Part shown: positions 38,050-49,689 of the stretch, piece by piece | Position numbering within the stretch: position 1 is the first letter of the stretch | How the letters are laid out: every line of letters begins with the position of its first letter | From: Amaranthus tricolor | Taxonomy: Eukaryota > Streptophyta > Magnoliopsida > Caryophyllales > Amaranthaceae | Reading direction: 5' to 3' | DNA: 64,000 nucleotides | Assembly (NCBI RefSeq): GCF_026212465.1 | Contig: NC_080052.1 | Span: 13,361,934-13,425,933, forward strand | The notes under the pieces: model-generated | The model's input: the letters and a program-made list of their open reading frames with translations, nothing else | Database searches by the model: none | What the model was told of the DNA's origin: nothing | Made by a program: the position numbers and the translations under genes

Positions 38050-39717
38050 ATGAAAACTCCAAAATCAAGATCAGGAAAGAAAGCACCCACATCCCACCAA
38101 ACCATCCAGCCTACACCCTTAAACATTGTTCATCCATCCCCATTGCTAAAAGATGCACCATTACCATCACCACCACAAGAAACCTCTGACAACATTCGAC
38201 CAAAACGCAAATCATTCACACCAAAAAGTGAATCATCATCCCAAACTGCCAAACGTTTGAAGCAAGTTGACCCTAACTGTGCCGAGGAGGTTGCTAAGGA
38301 GATGTCTGTTGGATTTGGGGTCGACAAATACTGGTATGACTCTACTTACTTTCCACAACTTCATAACATTTTGAAATTTCAAGAATGGGAGGTTTTAATG
38401 ACTGAATATAGTTGTAATTCCATCTTCCCAAACATCATGAGAGAGTTTATTTCAAACTTTTCAAATGACTGTGGTATGTGTTCCAGTGTGGTTAGGAACA
38501 TTAAAATAGAGTTTAACAGCGCTTTGTTGGCAGAATGGTTTAAAATTTCGAATGTAGGGTTTGATACATACAGTGTTGGTGCTAAGATAGTTTTCTCTGG
38601 GATAAATGAAAAAACAATCTTTAAGTTTTTAGGGGTTGAACAGAAAAGGGGTAAAATCAGTCACAATGTGTTGTCCCCATTGCATAAATTACTTTATAAT
38701 GTAGCACGAAGATTCATCTTGCCCCGAAACTCCAAGAGGAGTGAGGTGAGTCTGCGTGATGCAACTCTGATTTATTGCATGGACAATAAAATAAAAATCA
38801 ATTTTCCATCTTTAATGATTTCACATTTATCCGACTGTATAGAGAAGAAGAATGTTGTGGGCTATGGGGGGCTGTTAACATGGATTTTTCGTAAATTTGG
38901 GGTACCATTGGATGGGCTGGAGTTCCCAATGGGACCAAACATGAAGATTGGTGCAAGATGTCTGAAAAACTTGCATTTGAAAGTAAATGATGAAGGAGTA
39001 TTAATAAACGAATTAGAAGAAGTAGTTTTTGTTGGTTCTGATGATGAGGAAGTAGAAGAAGAAGAAGAAGAGGAGGTTGAAAAAGAAATAAAAATAAAGA
39101 AAGAAAAAGGAATTGAAAAAGAAAAAGAAAAAGAAAAGGAAGAAGAAGAAAAAGAAGAAGTAAAACAAGGGCCTGTTCCCAGTGAAGCAGAAAACAAGGG
39201 GGAACAGGAAGAGGAGACTAAAGTTGAGGGGGAACAAGGAGAAAAGGAAGGAGATTCCAGTGATAAGGAGGTCGTGATTGCTAAGCTGAGGAAGGGTAAA
39301 GCCACTTAGAGGAAGAGTAGGAGGCTTGCTTCAAAGGGTAAGGCAGTAAAGGTTAATGATGTTACTTCAAAAACCATTCCTGAGCCTACTTCATATGACC
39401 CTCCTTCTCCCAAGCCAACCACTCCACCACCAACTCAAACCTTATCACCACCTCCATCACCCATTCACTTCACACCACCACCATTTCCATCCTCTCCTGG
39501 TGTTGGTTGTGCTGACCCTACTCCTACAGCATCTTCAGACTCCATCCTTTCAAAACTCCTTGATCTACAGTCTCAATTAATTGCATTTCAGGATGAGACT
39601 CGTGTCTCGCTAGCTTCAATTGTGGATCAGCTGAACCAAATGGAACAATGCCTTGGTGCCAAGCTGGACACAGTGGAGGTGCAGACTGAGTATATTGATG
39701 AAGAGACTGCCCCTTAA
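38050..39717 (+). pseudogene. Extra 3' ORF of the Sirevirus-type element (env-like position), one in-frame stop
   Basis: From ATG at 38050 the frame is open to TAG at 39307-39309, then open again to TAA at 39715-39717, about 555 codons in all. Segments in order: a basic, Pro/Ser-rich N terminus with KRKSFTPKSE (possible nuclear signal); a globular part (residues about 90-310) that resembles the 'putative plant transposon protein' domain found in plant retroelement ORFs; a Glu/Lys run (about 325-400); after the stop a Pro-rich stretch (PPPTQTLSPPPSPI); and a C-terminal helix with coiled-coil character (LLDLQSQLIAFQDETRVSLA). No signal peptide or clear membrane span was seen, so an envelope function is not supported. 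The TAG is followed by AGG, not the readthrough context described for SIRE1. Confidence 0.75.
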
Positions 39718-40546
39718 CCCTCTCCCTCTGTTTTTAAAAGAACTTATTGGTTGTATTACTTAACAAAAAATTTCTCTTTACCTTGTACCATCCGGGGTAC
39801 ATTGTAGTTGTAATCTTGAACAATTGCTACTTTTCATTGTTTTTATTTTCTATGGTCTGTGGATATTAGCTCTATGCAGGTTTAATCATTGTTCATAGCA
39901 CTTGCTTTTATTATTGTTGTTTGTTGCTTTCATCACTAACAAATCTATATGGTTTGTGCTGAGATTTGATAACTCCCAATTCTTTTTGATTGATGTCAAA
40001 AGGGGGAAGATTATTGCACAAACTTAACAGGAGCAGTGAATACACAGTTACATATCTTGTTGATTTATATTGATTCTTATGAATAATATGTGTGCTGCTG
40101 TGTTTATGCTAGTTTAATGATCATCTGTGTTGCTAAGTTTGTTGAAGTTCTCATGAAGTCCTCATGAATATTTGATTCTGTGAAAATACTTAATAAGTTA
40201 TGTTTATTATTATTATTAGGTTTATTATAGTTCTATTATGTTAGCTTATATTATGTTAGTTTTATTATATTAGGTTATTATGTTATGTTAGTCTTTATCT
40301 ATTTCCGTTTAACTTAGTTTATTTCATTTAGGTTTTAAGTTAATTAATTTTGAAAACTTTTGAAAAATATTTGATATTTTAGAGTAAACTGTTTGTTTAT
40401 GAATGCTTGGTAAATTATATTCTAACAAGTTGATTTGCTAAGTTAATTAGAGTTACTTTAATCTCTAGTATGCTCTATGAATTTTGTTTTACTCTATTTC
40501 ACTTAAGTTTGTTTATAAAGTTTGCCATCATCAAAAAGGGGGAATT
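39718..40546 (+). other. 3' non-coding region with two polypurine tracts
   Basis: The functional polypurine tract AAAAAGGGGGAA (40533-40544) is next to the 3' LTR. A second AAAAGGGGGAAG lies at 39997-40008, about 540 bp upstream. Multiple polypurine tracts before the 3' LTR are described for Sireviruses. Around the LTR junction CATCATCAAAA and TTTTGATGATG form an inverted repeat (about 40526-40577). Confidence 0.8.
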
Positions 40547-41849
40547 TGTTGGCCTCTTAAGGTTTTGATGATGACTTCACTTGTAAATAAACAAACATAT
40601 TTTTAGAGATTGTTTTGTAGGTATATATCCGATTTAATGTGAATCGTTGATGAAGCCTATGACTTGATTCGTGGAAGATGTATGTGTCTCAAATATCCAA
40701 GAAGTTGGGAAATTGCTCTGGAAAACAGTCTGCTGTTCCTAGAGTTAAAGATCTGACGAATGTTGAAGCTGGAGACAGTACACTGTTCCTACGTAGCAGG
40801 TCTGAAGAATAGCATCGACTAAAAAATTGCGAATTAATTATTTTCTGTTTTTAAGTTGATGTAATGGTTTAGAATTAATTTAATTGCTTAAATTAATTAG
40901 TAAGTTAATTGGCAAATCTATTTTTAGGTTTTCTAAAAATAGCCCAAGACTTTTTCTTAATTAGATTTAGATCTCCTATTTTTTAGGATCTTATGTTTTA
41001 AACTCCTATGCTATTTTTAGCATTAAGGAAACTGATTTTTCCTTGAGCAAATAACAGCCGGACACGCATAATTCCACCACCTTTTGTTTTGAGAACGTGG
41101 GGGTAGTGGAGGTATGTGTGAGATAGTGGACGTTATGCTTATGATAACTGCTGGCTGTTCCCTCTATAAATAGAAGGGACTTTGCTCGAATCAAAAATCA
41201 ATCTTTTTAGGATTCAAGAGTGTCCATTAAAGGGAGATCATCTTAAGAAAAATATTTTCAGTTTTCCAATGCCAATTAATTTATTATATTTTTCTTAAGT
41301 AATTATTTTAATTCTTATCCTTTTGAGAAATGGCCTTGTAAGGGTAATTGAGTGTTTTATTGTAATTAGACTTATGGGAAGTCTAAGGGAATAGAGAAGA
41401 GAAATGGCCTTGTAAAGGGTAATTGAGTGTTTTGTTGTAATTAGACTTATGGGAAGTCTAAGGGAATAGAGAATAGAAACGTGAGAAGAGAAGAGAAGAG
41501 AAGAGAAGAGAAGTAGGCCTAAGTAGAGAAGCTTTGAGTAAAGCGTTTAGAGAATTGAGAAGCTTCAAGTGAAGCAAAACATTGTTATGTGTAATTGTAA
41601 TTGATTGCCTTAACATAGTGAGAATTTTGAAATCCCGGGGGGTCGTGGTTTTTCCTTCTTATTAGGCCAAGAAGGTTTCCACGTAAAAATCCTTGTCTTC
41701 TTTTATTATTCTTTTCGTTTTTAAGTTTAAGTTTTTGTTCTATACTTATTATAATTCCGCAAAAATTAGAAGCAAAAAATCTTAAACCTACTACACAACA
41801 ATTCACCCCCCCCTCTTGTTGCATTCGATCATCCATTAGTATTTCTACA
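40547..41849 (+). repeat. 3' LTR of the Sirevirus-type element (1303 bp)
   Basis: It differs from the 5' LTR at AGAGTTAAAGATCTG (two changes), TCCTTTTGAG, AATTAGACTT and AATCCTTGTCTTC, and has 8 rather than 14 C in the terminal C tract. It is followed by the ACAAT duplication at 41850-41854. Confidence 0.93.
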
Positions 41850-41854
41850 ACAAT

Positions 41855-43440
41855 CAACACCATACTGTTGAGTTTTCCCATCATCTATAAAACGAGCTTT
41901 ATATCTCTCAAAAGAACCATCAAATTTCTTTTTATTAGGACGAAAAATCCAAAAATGGACCGAATGACATTCACATCCTTAGTCCTAGGTACCAATTTCC
42001 AAGTATTATTTTCAATAAGAGCATTAAATTCATCAAACATTGCATTTTTTTCATTTAAGTCACAAATAGCACTAACGGGGTCCTTGGGTATTTGAGACAT
42101 GTTAGAGGTAGTCATGGTGGCTAAATTGTAAAAATAATTAGAGTTGAGTTTAGAGATTTCATTTTTTGCTCGGGTAGTCATAGAAGGGGAGTTAGGTATT
42201 GTTATAGGAAGGAGAAGTGGGTACAATTTAAGTGGATTGGAATACGGGCCTAGTTTGCATCAAAGGTGAGACAATGGATACTTGGCCGAGTTGTTGAGAA
42301 GAAGGAGGAGTTATAATTGGGCCAAGTGAGGATGGTACAAATAGAATTATGGTCCGGCCAGAAGGGTTGAAGAAATAGTTGGGCCTTTAGGAATGGACCC
42401 AAGAGCTTGAGGGTTAATTGATGATGGGCCAAATTGAGGGGCTACATTAGGGAGCTGAAAAATTGTACTATTTCGGTGATGTAAATGATTAAATATTGAG
42501 TTATATTTCATAATTTTTTAAGCATTCATTTGAGGTTTATGAAGTATAAAAAATATGTGAATTCAATTTCGATAAATTTCACATGACGACAAATGATGAT
42601 TTTTTATTTGACATTTGTTGCAATTTCTGAATAGTACTAGAGGAGAACAGAGGAAAACATAGGCATCCAAACACGCGTAATTCTAATGAGGGATTACATT
42701 GATATAGAATTTGAGTAAGAGACTTAAATCCTAATACTTTGGTCGGTAAATTGTTCAAAAGATAAGTTCAATTTCCAAGGCATGATGTCAGAACGAAAGA
42801 GGCAATAAGGTATGTGTAGTAAGGTCCGAACAATATTGTTTATGGATTTTATGTGTCGTTCTGCTTTTCCATTTATGGGGAAGAATGAGGAGTAGAGAGG
42901 TGGAATAACATCTCATGGCGATCAAAGAATTCTTTGAAAGTACTATTTATATATTCAATGCCATTATCACATTGAAAAGTTTTAATGTTACGTTCAAAAT
43001 GAGTGTGGACTAGAGAATAAAAGATTTAACAAGTGTTAACCTGTGACTTTTTGGAGATAGAAAATGTCTATTAAAATTTGTTGTAATCATTAAGAAATAG
43101 AACATAGTAACAATGAACATATGAACTAATAATAGGGGATGTCGCAAGATCGCTATGAATTCTATCAAAACGGAGAATAGTATGCGACATAGATTCATAA
43201 AAAGTAATTTAGAAAGTTTTCCGAGAGAACAAGAAGAACAAAAGCTTTACAAGCCTTATTACAATCACTAAAACCTTTACTATTAAGGGATCTACGAACA
43301 ATGCCTGTGCCAAAGATTAGAAGATATAGCGGTGAGTGTAAGATTATTAATTTAAGAGTTGGCTCAAGCATTTGAAAATAGAGGATAGAGATCACCGAAG
43401 ATGTTTTTATGTAATAAGTTTAGGACTTGTTGTTTAAGCA
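41855..43440 (-). pseudogene. Copia pol remnant (integrase to reverse transcriptase start), other half of the split element
   Basis: On the minus strand, from right to left: integrase zinc region remnants (NLWHRHCS, 43300s), integrase core around 42900-43000 (KTFQCDNG, with the catalytic Asp), then the start of the reverse transcriptase (DPVSAICDLNEKNAMFDEFN; ALIENNTWKLVPRTKDVNVI at 41900-42100). Many stops and shifts are present. It joins 30450-31724 once the Sirevirus is removed. The gag and protease part is absent; the remnant stops near 43440. Confidence 0.83.
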
Positions 43441-44399
43441 ATGAACAAAAACAAAATGTAATGAGAAATAATAAAGAACACAAGGATGTAAAGAGTTTAG
43501 TCCTTTAATGACCTAATCTCTACCTTCGAGCTTTTCTCTAGCTCTTAGGATTTTGAAAAATACTCTTTATCCACTTTCCCCTTACATTTCTAGATACAAG
43601 CTTTAAAAGAAGGTCACACTTATCTTCTAACAACTCCCTATAGCTACAATGCTACCAACTAGAAATTTTAATCCTAGTGAACTAAAGATATTTCTCTTCC
43701 ACTTTTCTTTCTTACAATAAATTGAATGTTACATTTGTGAATAAAAGAAATTGCTCAAATGATTAATAACAAGACAACCTTAAAAGGTTAACTTGAATGT
43801 AAAGCTTAGGAGTAATTCTTGAATGAGGATTCTTTGAGGCTTGAAAGACTTTAGCAACTTATGCATAAAATGATTCTTTGTATTGTATTTTCTATTGTTT
43901 CATGTTGTCTTTCTTCTCTTCAAACTTAAGCTTATATACTAGTTCAAGCTTTTGAATCCTTAACGATAACTTTCCTTAAGTGACTTTGTCAAGGCCTTGA
44001 AATGGCAATCGTTCTTTTGTTTCTAAAGTGTTTGTTCCTACAATAAAACGTGTTAGTATAAGCAATAAATTATGGTTAGAAAATCATAATAACACTTAAT
44101 AATAATATCCATAACTTACTTAGATTATTTCTCTCGATTTTAGGCAAGTAAAATTACAAAATATTTAAAGCAACATATAAGGAAATAAATTTATTAGAAT
44201 CTTATCATATATTTGAGATCAATTCAACATCAATTACATATCTTGCGGAAATCAGATTAGGATACTAAACATATTACACAGTTTTCAGGTAACTGTATCC
44301 TTTAAATATGACAACTTAATTTATAGAATCAATTTACTATCTTGTCATATATTTTGAAATCTAATAATTAAGGATAAAAATCATAACTTAGAAAACATA
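43441..44399. other. Unassigned AT-rich DNA between two Copia remnants
   Basis: No ORF is convincing. The start (GAGAAATAATAAAGAACACAAGG, near 43460) resembles leader or LTR-type sequence in reverse orientation. A TATA-like AGTATATAAGC lies on the minus strand near 43935. A decayed LTR is possible but no boundary is supported. Confidence 0.4.
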
Positions 44400-44879
44400 C
44401 ATAAAACTTGTGTTTTGATTGTCTTTTGTTCATATTCTATTTTTCATCAATTTCTGCATTTGTTCTTACAATTGATATCAAATCTTTTTGTGTTTTCTAC
44501 AGGTGTGGAGTGAGGAAAAGCTTGGAGATTAGTAGAAGAAAGATGGTAGAAGTTGAGATGTGTTTGGATGGTTTGTTGAAGCATTGAGGTTTGTTGAAAC
44601 CTTTGAGGAGAGAAGAACAGTAAGTGTGCAAAAGATGAGGAGTTTGTTAATGGAGTTCTCAAGAGAGAAGAAGAACTTATTAACACTGGTGCTAGAGAAA
44701 AGGCTAGAGATAGAGTCATTGTTAGTGAGAGTTGAAAACTTGAAGGTGCTACTAGGGTAGTGTCAATGATGAGGAAGTAACATCCATAAAGGTTGGTGTG
44801 ATTGTTGATAAGAGTCCATCAATAAAGGATTCTAAAATCATTAGGAAAAATCCAGCAAAGAGTAATATTGTAGAGAAAA

Positions 44880-45470
44880 TTGGGATCAAGAGGGAAAAAA
44901 ATAGGGTATAAGGATAAGGTGTGCTACCATTGCCACAAGAGAGGCCACATTCAACATACTTGTAATAAGTTGAAGAGAGACCTTCGACACTTGAAACTTT
45001 TGAAGGAGATGAAGAAGTCAACTATGGAGGTTGGTGAAGATGAGAAACTCAAAGGAAAGAGAGAAGTTCCATTTGAGAAGAATGATGAGCTCCTAAACAT
45101 TGTTGATAAGGGTCGTGTGATGAAAGATAATTGTGAGGTTGATGATGGTTATGTGCAATTGGCATAGTGTAATGATGCTAGTGATTGGATGTTTGATTTC
45201 ATACACTCATATCATATTTGTAGAGATAAAAGCTTGTTTACAAGGGTGATCATAAAATGGTAACCTTGTATAGTGGTGAGCAAGTTGTGATAGAGGCCAT
45301 TGAAGAGCTTAGGGATGTGAGATACATACATCATGTTGAAAGTGATGCAAGACTCAAGTCACCAAAAAGAGTGACACTTGTTGATGAATTAAAGATATGG
45401 TTTGTTTTAAATTAATGAATTAAAGATAGGATTTGTTTCAAATTGATGAATTAAAGATGTTGTATACATA
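44880..45470 (+). pseudogene. gag zinc knuckle and protease start of the truncated Copia
   Basis: The frame contains a perfect CCHC knuckle, CYHCHKRGHIQHTC (CX2CX4HX4C), near 44920, followed by NKLKRD. About 230 bp on, after a TAG at 45165, the same frame gives DWMFDFIHSYHICRDKSLF. This aligns with the Copia protease start, but the catalytic D-S/T-G is replaced by D-F-I. Stops follow. Earlier gag-like, charged coding sequence from 44517 is also broken. Confidence 0.7.
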
Positions 45471-45600
45471 GAAAGTTGTTGATGGGATTGGTCTTCAAGG
45501 GGAGCCGAGACTCAAATCCTATGTTGATGTTTTGGTTGGGACACCAAGAAAGGTGGCTTTTGATGATAGAAGCTAGTAATTTTGGCCTTGAGGGGGAGAT

Positions 45601-46522
45601 TGTTAGTGCAAGCGCCAAAATACTTAAGTGTGACTCATTGACTCAAGTTAAGGCACGTAATGTTGTGAGCAACTAAGTGAGTTAAGTGCGTTGAACGTAG
45701 AGAGCATTGGGTGCATTGGGGAAAGCAAGAAGGCTTTAATCAAGGCTACTAGAGGCTCCCCAAAGGGTGTTGGACAATGCCTTGAACGAGGCAAGGTATG
45801 GAAGGATGCTTGCTCGCTTACGGCAACAATTGTAAAGCAAACAGAAGAGTGCAACAAAGTTGCTTGTTCAAGAGCCCCTTGGGCTAGTTCGAGCAACATG
45901 TCTAGGAGTAGGTAGTAACTTCTGTAGGTGAGCGCTCGTTCGACCTGTGCATTGGCTCGTTCGAGCAGTTGGGGTCAGTAGCCCAACAATCAGTCTTCTT
46001 TTTGTTTCCTTTTCATTAAAGGTATATTGAAGGGAAATTAAGCTATGAACAATTGTGGGATTTAATCTAATTTTACTGTCATGCATTATTATAGAATTTA
46101 TTGCTAGGTTTAATAAGGTGTTAATGAAGGAATTCTAGACTGATCTATGGCCTCTATATAAAGGCATACTCATTCTAGAATCACATGATGAATAACAAGA
46201 ACACACAAACATGTTGAGAGAGCTATACATGGTAAGGGGGGACAGGGTAAACTACAATAGAGTTTTTCTTCAATAAATTAGTATTATGAGATCTTCATTG
46301 TGAGATGTATGGCTTTAGAGGTTGTTCACAAGTATGAGAGTTTATTCATTAATGTATTGTTGAATCCTACTAATGAAATTAAACATTTGTTAAGGGGGAG
46401 GTATCAATGATACCTTATAAACTTGGTTGTTGATTGTCTTTGGTTCATATTCTTTTTTTTCTTTTTTTTTTATTTTATTATTATTATTATTTTTTTTATC
46501 AATTTCTACATTTATTCTTCTA
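45601..46522 (+). repeat. 3' LTR of the truncated Copia
   Basis: It starts TGTTAGTGCAAGCGCC right after the polypurine tract and ends TTATTCTTCTA, matching the end of the 5' LTR remnant at 44470. It has a TATA box (CTATATAAAGGC, near 46153), GCTCGTTCGA motifs around 45935-45965, and a hairpin GGTATCAATGATACC near 46403. It shares architecture with the solo LTR at 49690-50498. Confidence 0.78.
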
Positions 46523-49500
46523 ATTGTAGGGTCCAAAAACCCCCTCTTTCAACCTTTAACCACTAGATCATGATTTTTTAATTCTGTCACATATTTACTA
46601 ATTAGAAATTAAAAGTAAAATCAAGTATGGTAAAACAAAGTATAATGCACAACATTTAAAAGAAAACTTCCATTCATTTTAGATCATTTTGATAAGTGAT
46701 AAAAGTTTAGAATTAATATATCTATTTTTAAAAATAATTCGAGAAAAAGAATCATTACAGATGTTACATATGTTTTAAATTGTGATGATATTTTTCTATA
46801 GTATAGTTTATGTTACTAATTGATCCACCTGGTTATATTGATGCACTTCATGATTTCTTCAGCTATAACAGAAATTATATTTATTTAATGTTTTATCAAA
46901 TTATGAAACGTGGCTTTACTAACCTTAATCCTTCTATAAATTAGATGTAAACATCAAGCAACATCATATGTATTGTTTCCAAGAAAACAATACTCATTGT
47001 CATTAATTCATTATGCCGCATACGTTGGGGTCAAGAGGAGGAAGGTAAGGAGACGAACCATCATATTCGTACTCTATACAAGGAAAGAATAAAGAGAAAT
47101 ACACGCATTCAAATCATCCCGAAAAAGATAGGCATTGCAATAAGAAATGTGATTATAACACCCGTGAATTTCAAGTAACTAAACTATATTATATTGCTTA
47201 ATAATTCTACCGAAATTTCGGCAGAGTTCTATTTGAAATATGGACTGCCTAAAATATTAATTTAGGACCGATGTCCGAAATATAAACCTGTTTCAACAAA
47301 ATATCCATTCCATATTCCAAGTTTTCAACTCCACATAGCTCAATCGCCAACGCATCTTCTAACTCGAAATTTCAAGCGTGTTATTTCACGATTATTTTAG
47401 CGTAGATTAACATTTACATCTTTAAGTTTTAAAGGCTAATAATACATAAAATTAAGACGGAAAGAAATATTATAACTATATACACAAAATGAGTGGACAT
47501 AACCCTGTCTGTACCTCGACTCTAACCTTCAGGTACCTGCATATAAGGACATGTAATATCAGCCAAACAGGCTGAGTTATATTCCATACTGTGAATCCAA
47601 ACATATATGCAGATAGGATACATTAAATATATCGTACAAATCATTTACTTTTGCAAACATAATACTATAAAAATAATACATTATAAAATCACTTTTTCCT
47701 TCATTTTCTGTTTTCATAAATCAAACACTGTTCCTTTTTCTTTACTAAATCATTCTCTTTCAAAATCTTAAAATCACCGGTCAAATCTATGGAATGAAAC
47801 GAACTTTATTTCCATTCGGCTAACTAGGCCCTCCGGATAACTATTCGACAAAAATCCCTAGTGTACACACCCCACAAACGGCCAAACCGTAGTAGAAGAT
47901 CTCAGTCCGAGGTACTAATCAGCGCGCCCCCCAACTATTATGTATCATCAAGATAATCCTGACGAGGTTCTAATTCCTTACAGACCACAAAGGTGATCCC
48001 AACCGTTTCAAGACATTAAACAATCTATAACTTATAACTATTTTATGATTTCAAGGTTCAAAAAACCACTTTCCATATTAGGAAGAACATCTTCTTGTAT
48101 TTGAACAAATCTCAACTAAAGAGAAAAATACATACCTTTATACTCTTTTCTCGTAACTATCAAAGATTTGAGTAAGAAATCTAACCTTTTAAATTACAGC
48201 AAACCAACTAACACAATCAATACGGTTCCTCAATGAAATCGGTATCTACAATATAAACATGTATGTGTTTAATAATCGATGATATATTTGACTTGACAAG
48301 CTAATGAGCTTTGTTTAATTTTTTTTTTATGAAATATCAACTTTTTATTTGAATTCGATATAACTTATTAGTATAATTAATTTAATTAAACCACCAAGTA
48401 TCTTTAATAACCAAAATAATATTCACCATATAAAAACACTCTCTTAGTTTAGATGAAATTGTTCACAGTAGATGTTAATAGATGAAATTATTCAAAATAA
48501 TTTTTTCTAGAATAAAATCAGACGAAATCATAATTTAAGTATTTAGTCTAAGACCTAATTTTACTGCTTTGGTCATAGTTTTTTTGAAAAATTACAATTC
48601 TCGATCAAGTTGAGGTTTTATCTTTTGATACCAAATCAAATCAGAAATCATAATATTGTCCTGTCTAGTGAAAACTAAGGGTAAAAATTATTCGGACAAA
48701 AACCACAAATCAAATCAACCCAAATCGAAGAAAAAATATAGTTTAGGCTTTTATAAAGTGGTTTGATTTTGGATTGAAATTTTCAAACGAAATATTCTGG
48801 TTTGGATAGGTTTAAGCATACTAAAAAATGTAAATCGAAATTTTGAACCGAATTAAAATAGAAGCTCACTTTTACGTTAAGTTAAAGTACTTGTTGATTG
48901 AATATTTTGCAACTTGACGTGCATGAAAGAGATTTTAATTGGTGATACTAAAAAAACTATGTAAGTGTTCCTATAACAATAATAAACCTTAATTAAATAA
49001 TTTAAACTTTACGGGCCCTAGGCAAAATGAAACAAATTGGCCTTCTCTCTAAAGGATCAATTTAAACTTTAACGGTGTTTGTAAAAATAACAAAGACGAA
49101 CCCCATATACACTATAATTATCATTATCATTGTAGACGTGTCATGTATTTTATAATTGATAAAATAACTAATAATAAATTATAAATTTATAAAATGTCTA
49201 CTTAATTAACAAGAATTTCAGATGTTAGGGTCTTTTCTAATCAACTATGAGCCCTAGGTAAATGCCTACCTTGCTTATGGTCGGAAACGGACCTGTCCAC
49301 ATGCGAATATGATGAGGGTTCGCATGTTAAGGGGTGTTAGTATGGTTTGTCTCAAATCGATAAATTAAAGATGATGTACACACATTATTTGTCTTTGGAA
49401 CTAGTGATGGATCTAGGACTCTAAATCATGGGTAGCACCAACGTATTAACATAATAAATAAATATATTGTAAAAGTTTAACAAATTTTTGTTGGTAAAAC

Positions 49501-49684
49501 GAACAATCCAAGAAAATTGATTACTTTAACTTGCCTTGTACAAGTAGAATAATGCAATAATAATCTCAAGACACTACTACAATAATATAAAGAAGTACGA
49601 TAAATGTCATCTACACCTTACCATACGATCCAAAAGTCATATTTAACTTAATTAATTAAAATGTTCCTACGAAATCAAACTTCT
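46523..49684. other. AT-rich, gene-free DNA with possible transposon relics
   Basis: No gene was recognised. The block from about 47150 to 48250 has a different feel: less AT-rich, with patches such as CCGAAATTTCGGCAGAG and AGATCTCAGTCCGAGG. It is probably an old non-coding repeat. GGGCCCTAGGCAAAATG (49014) and GAGCCCTAGGTAAATGCC (49250) may be the two sides of a decayed DNA element. Nothing firmer can be supported. Confidence 0.45.
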
Positions 49685-49689
49685 TCTAA

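Larger units (their letters stand above)
31730..41849 (+). mobile_element. Near-intact but defective Sirevirus-type Copia LTR retrotransposon (10.1 kb)
   Basis: It has 5' LTR 31730-33038, tRNA-Met primer site 33041-33052, gag, pol in the Copia order (protease, integrase, reverse transcriptase, RNase H), an extra ORF after pol, a polypurine tract at 40533-40544, 3' LTR 40547-41849 and an ACAAT target duplication. Size, pol motifs (YVDDIIFGATN, FFLGLQIKQTENGIFI), the extra 3' ORF and a duplicated polypurine-like tract fit the Sirevirus (SIRE/Maximus) lineage. The LTRs differ by five substitutions plus a C-tract length change (14 against 8), so insertion is recent. Three in-frame stops in gag-pol, one in the extra ORF and a gag deletion make it non-autonomous. 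Confidence 0.93.
44400..46522 (+). mobile_element. Deletion derivative of a Copia retrotransposon
   Basis: The last 70 or so bases of a 5' LTR (ending TTCTTACA at 44470) are followed by a decayed primer site TTGATATCAAATC, where TTGGTATCAGAGC is expected. A gag/protease remnant, a polypurine tract (GAGGGGGAGA, 45590-45599) and a full 3' LTR (45601-46522) follow. Integrase, reverse transcriptase and RNase H are missing. Confidence 0.75.

Noticed and set aside
38862..39305. 147-codon Ser/Phe-rich ORF on the minus strand
   Set aside because: Antisense shadow of the Glu/Lys-rich stretch of the Sirevirus extra ORF.
45691..46086. ORFs on both strands of the LTR at 45601-46522
   Set aside because: They lie wholly within LTR sequence, overlap each other and show no domain.
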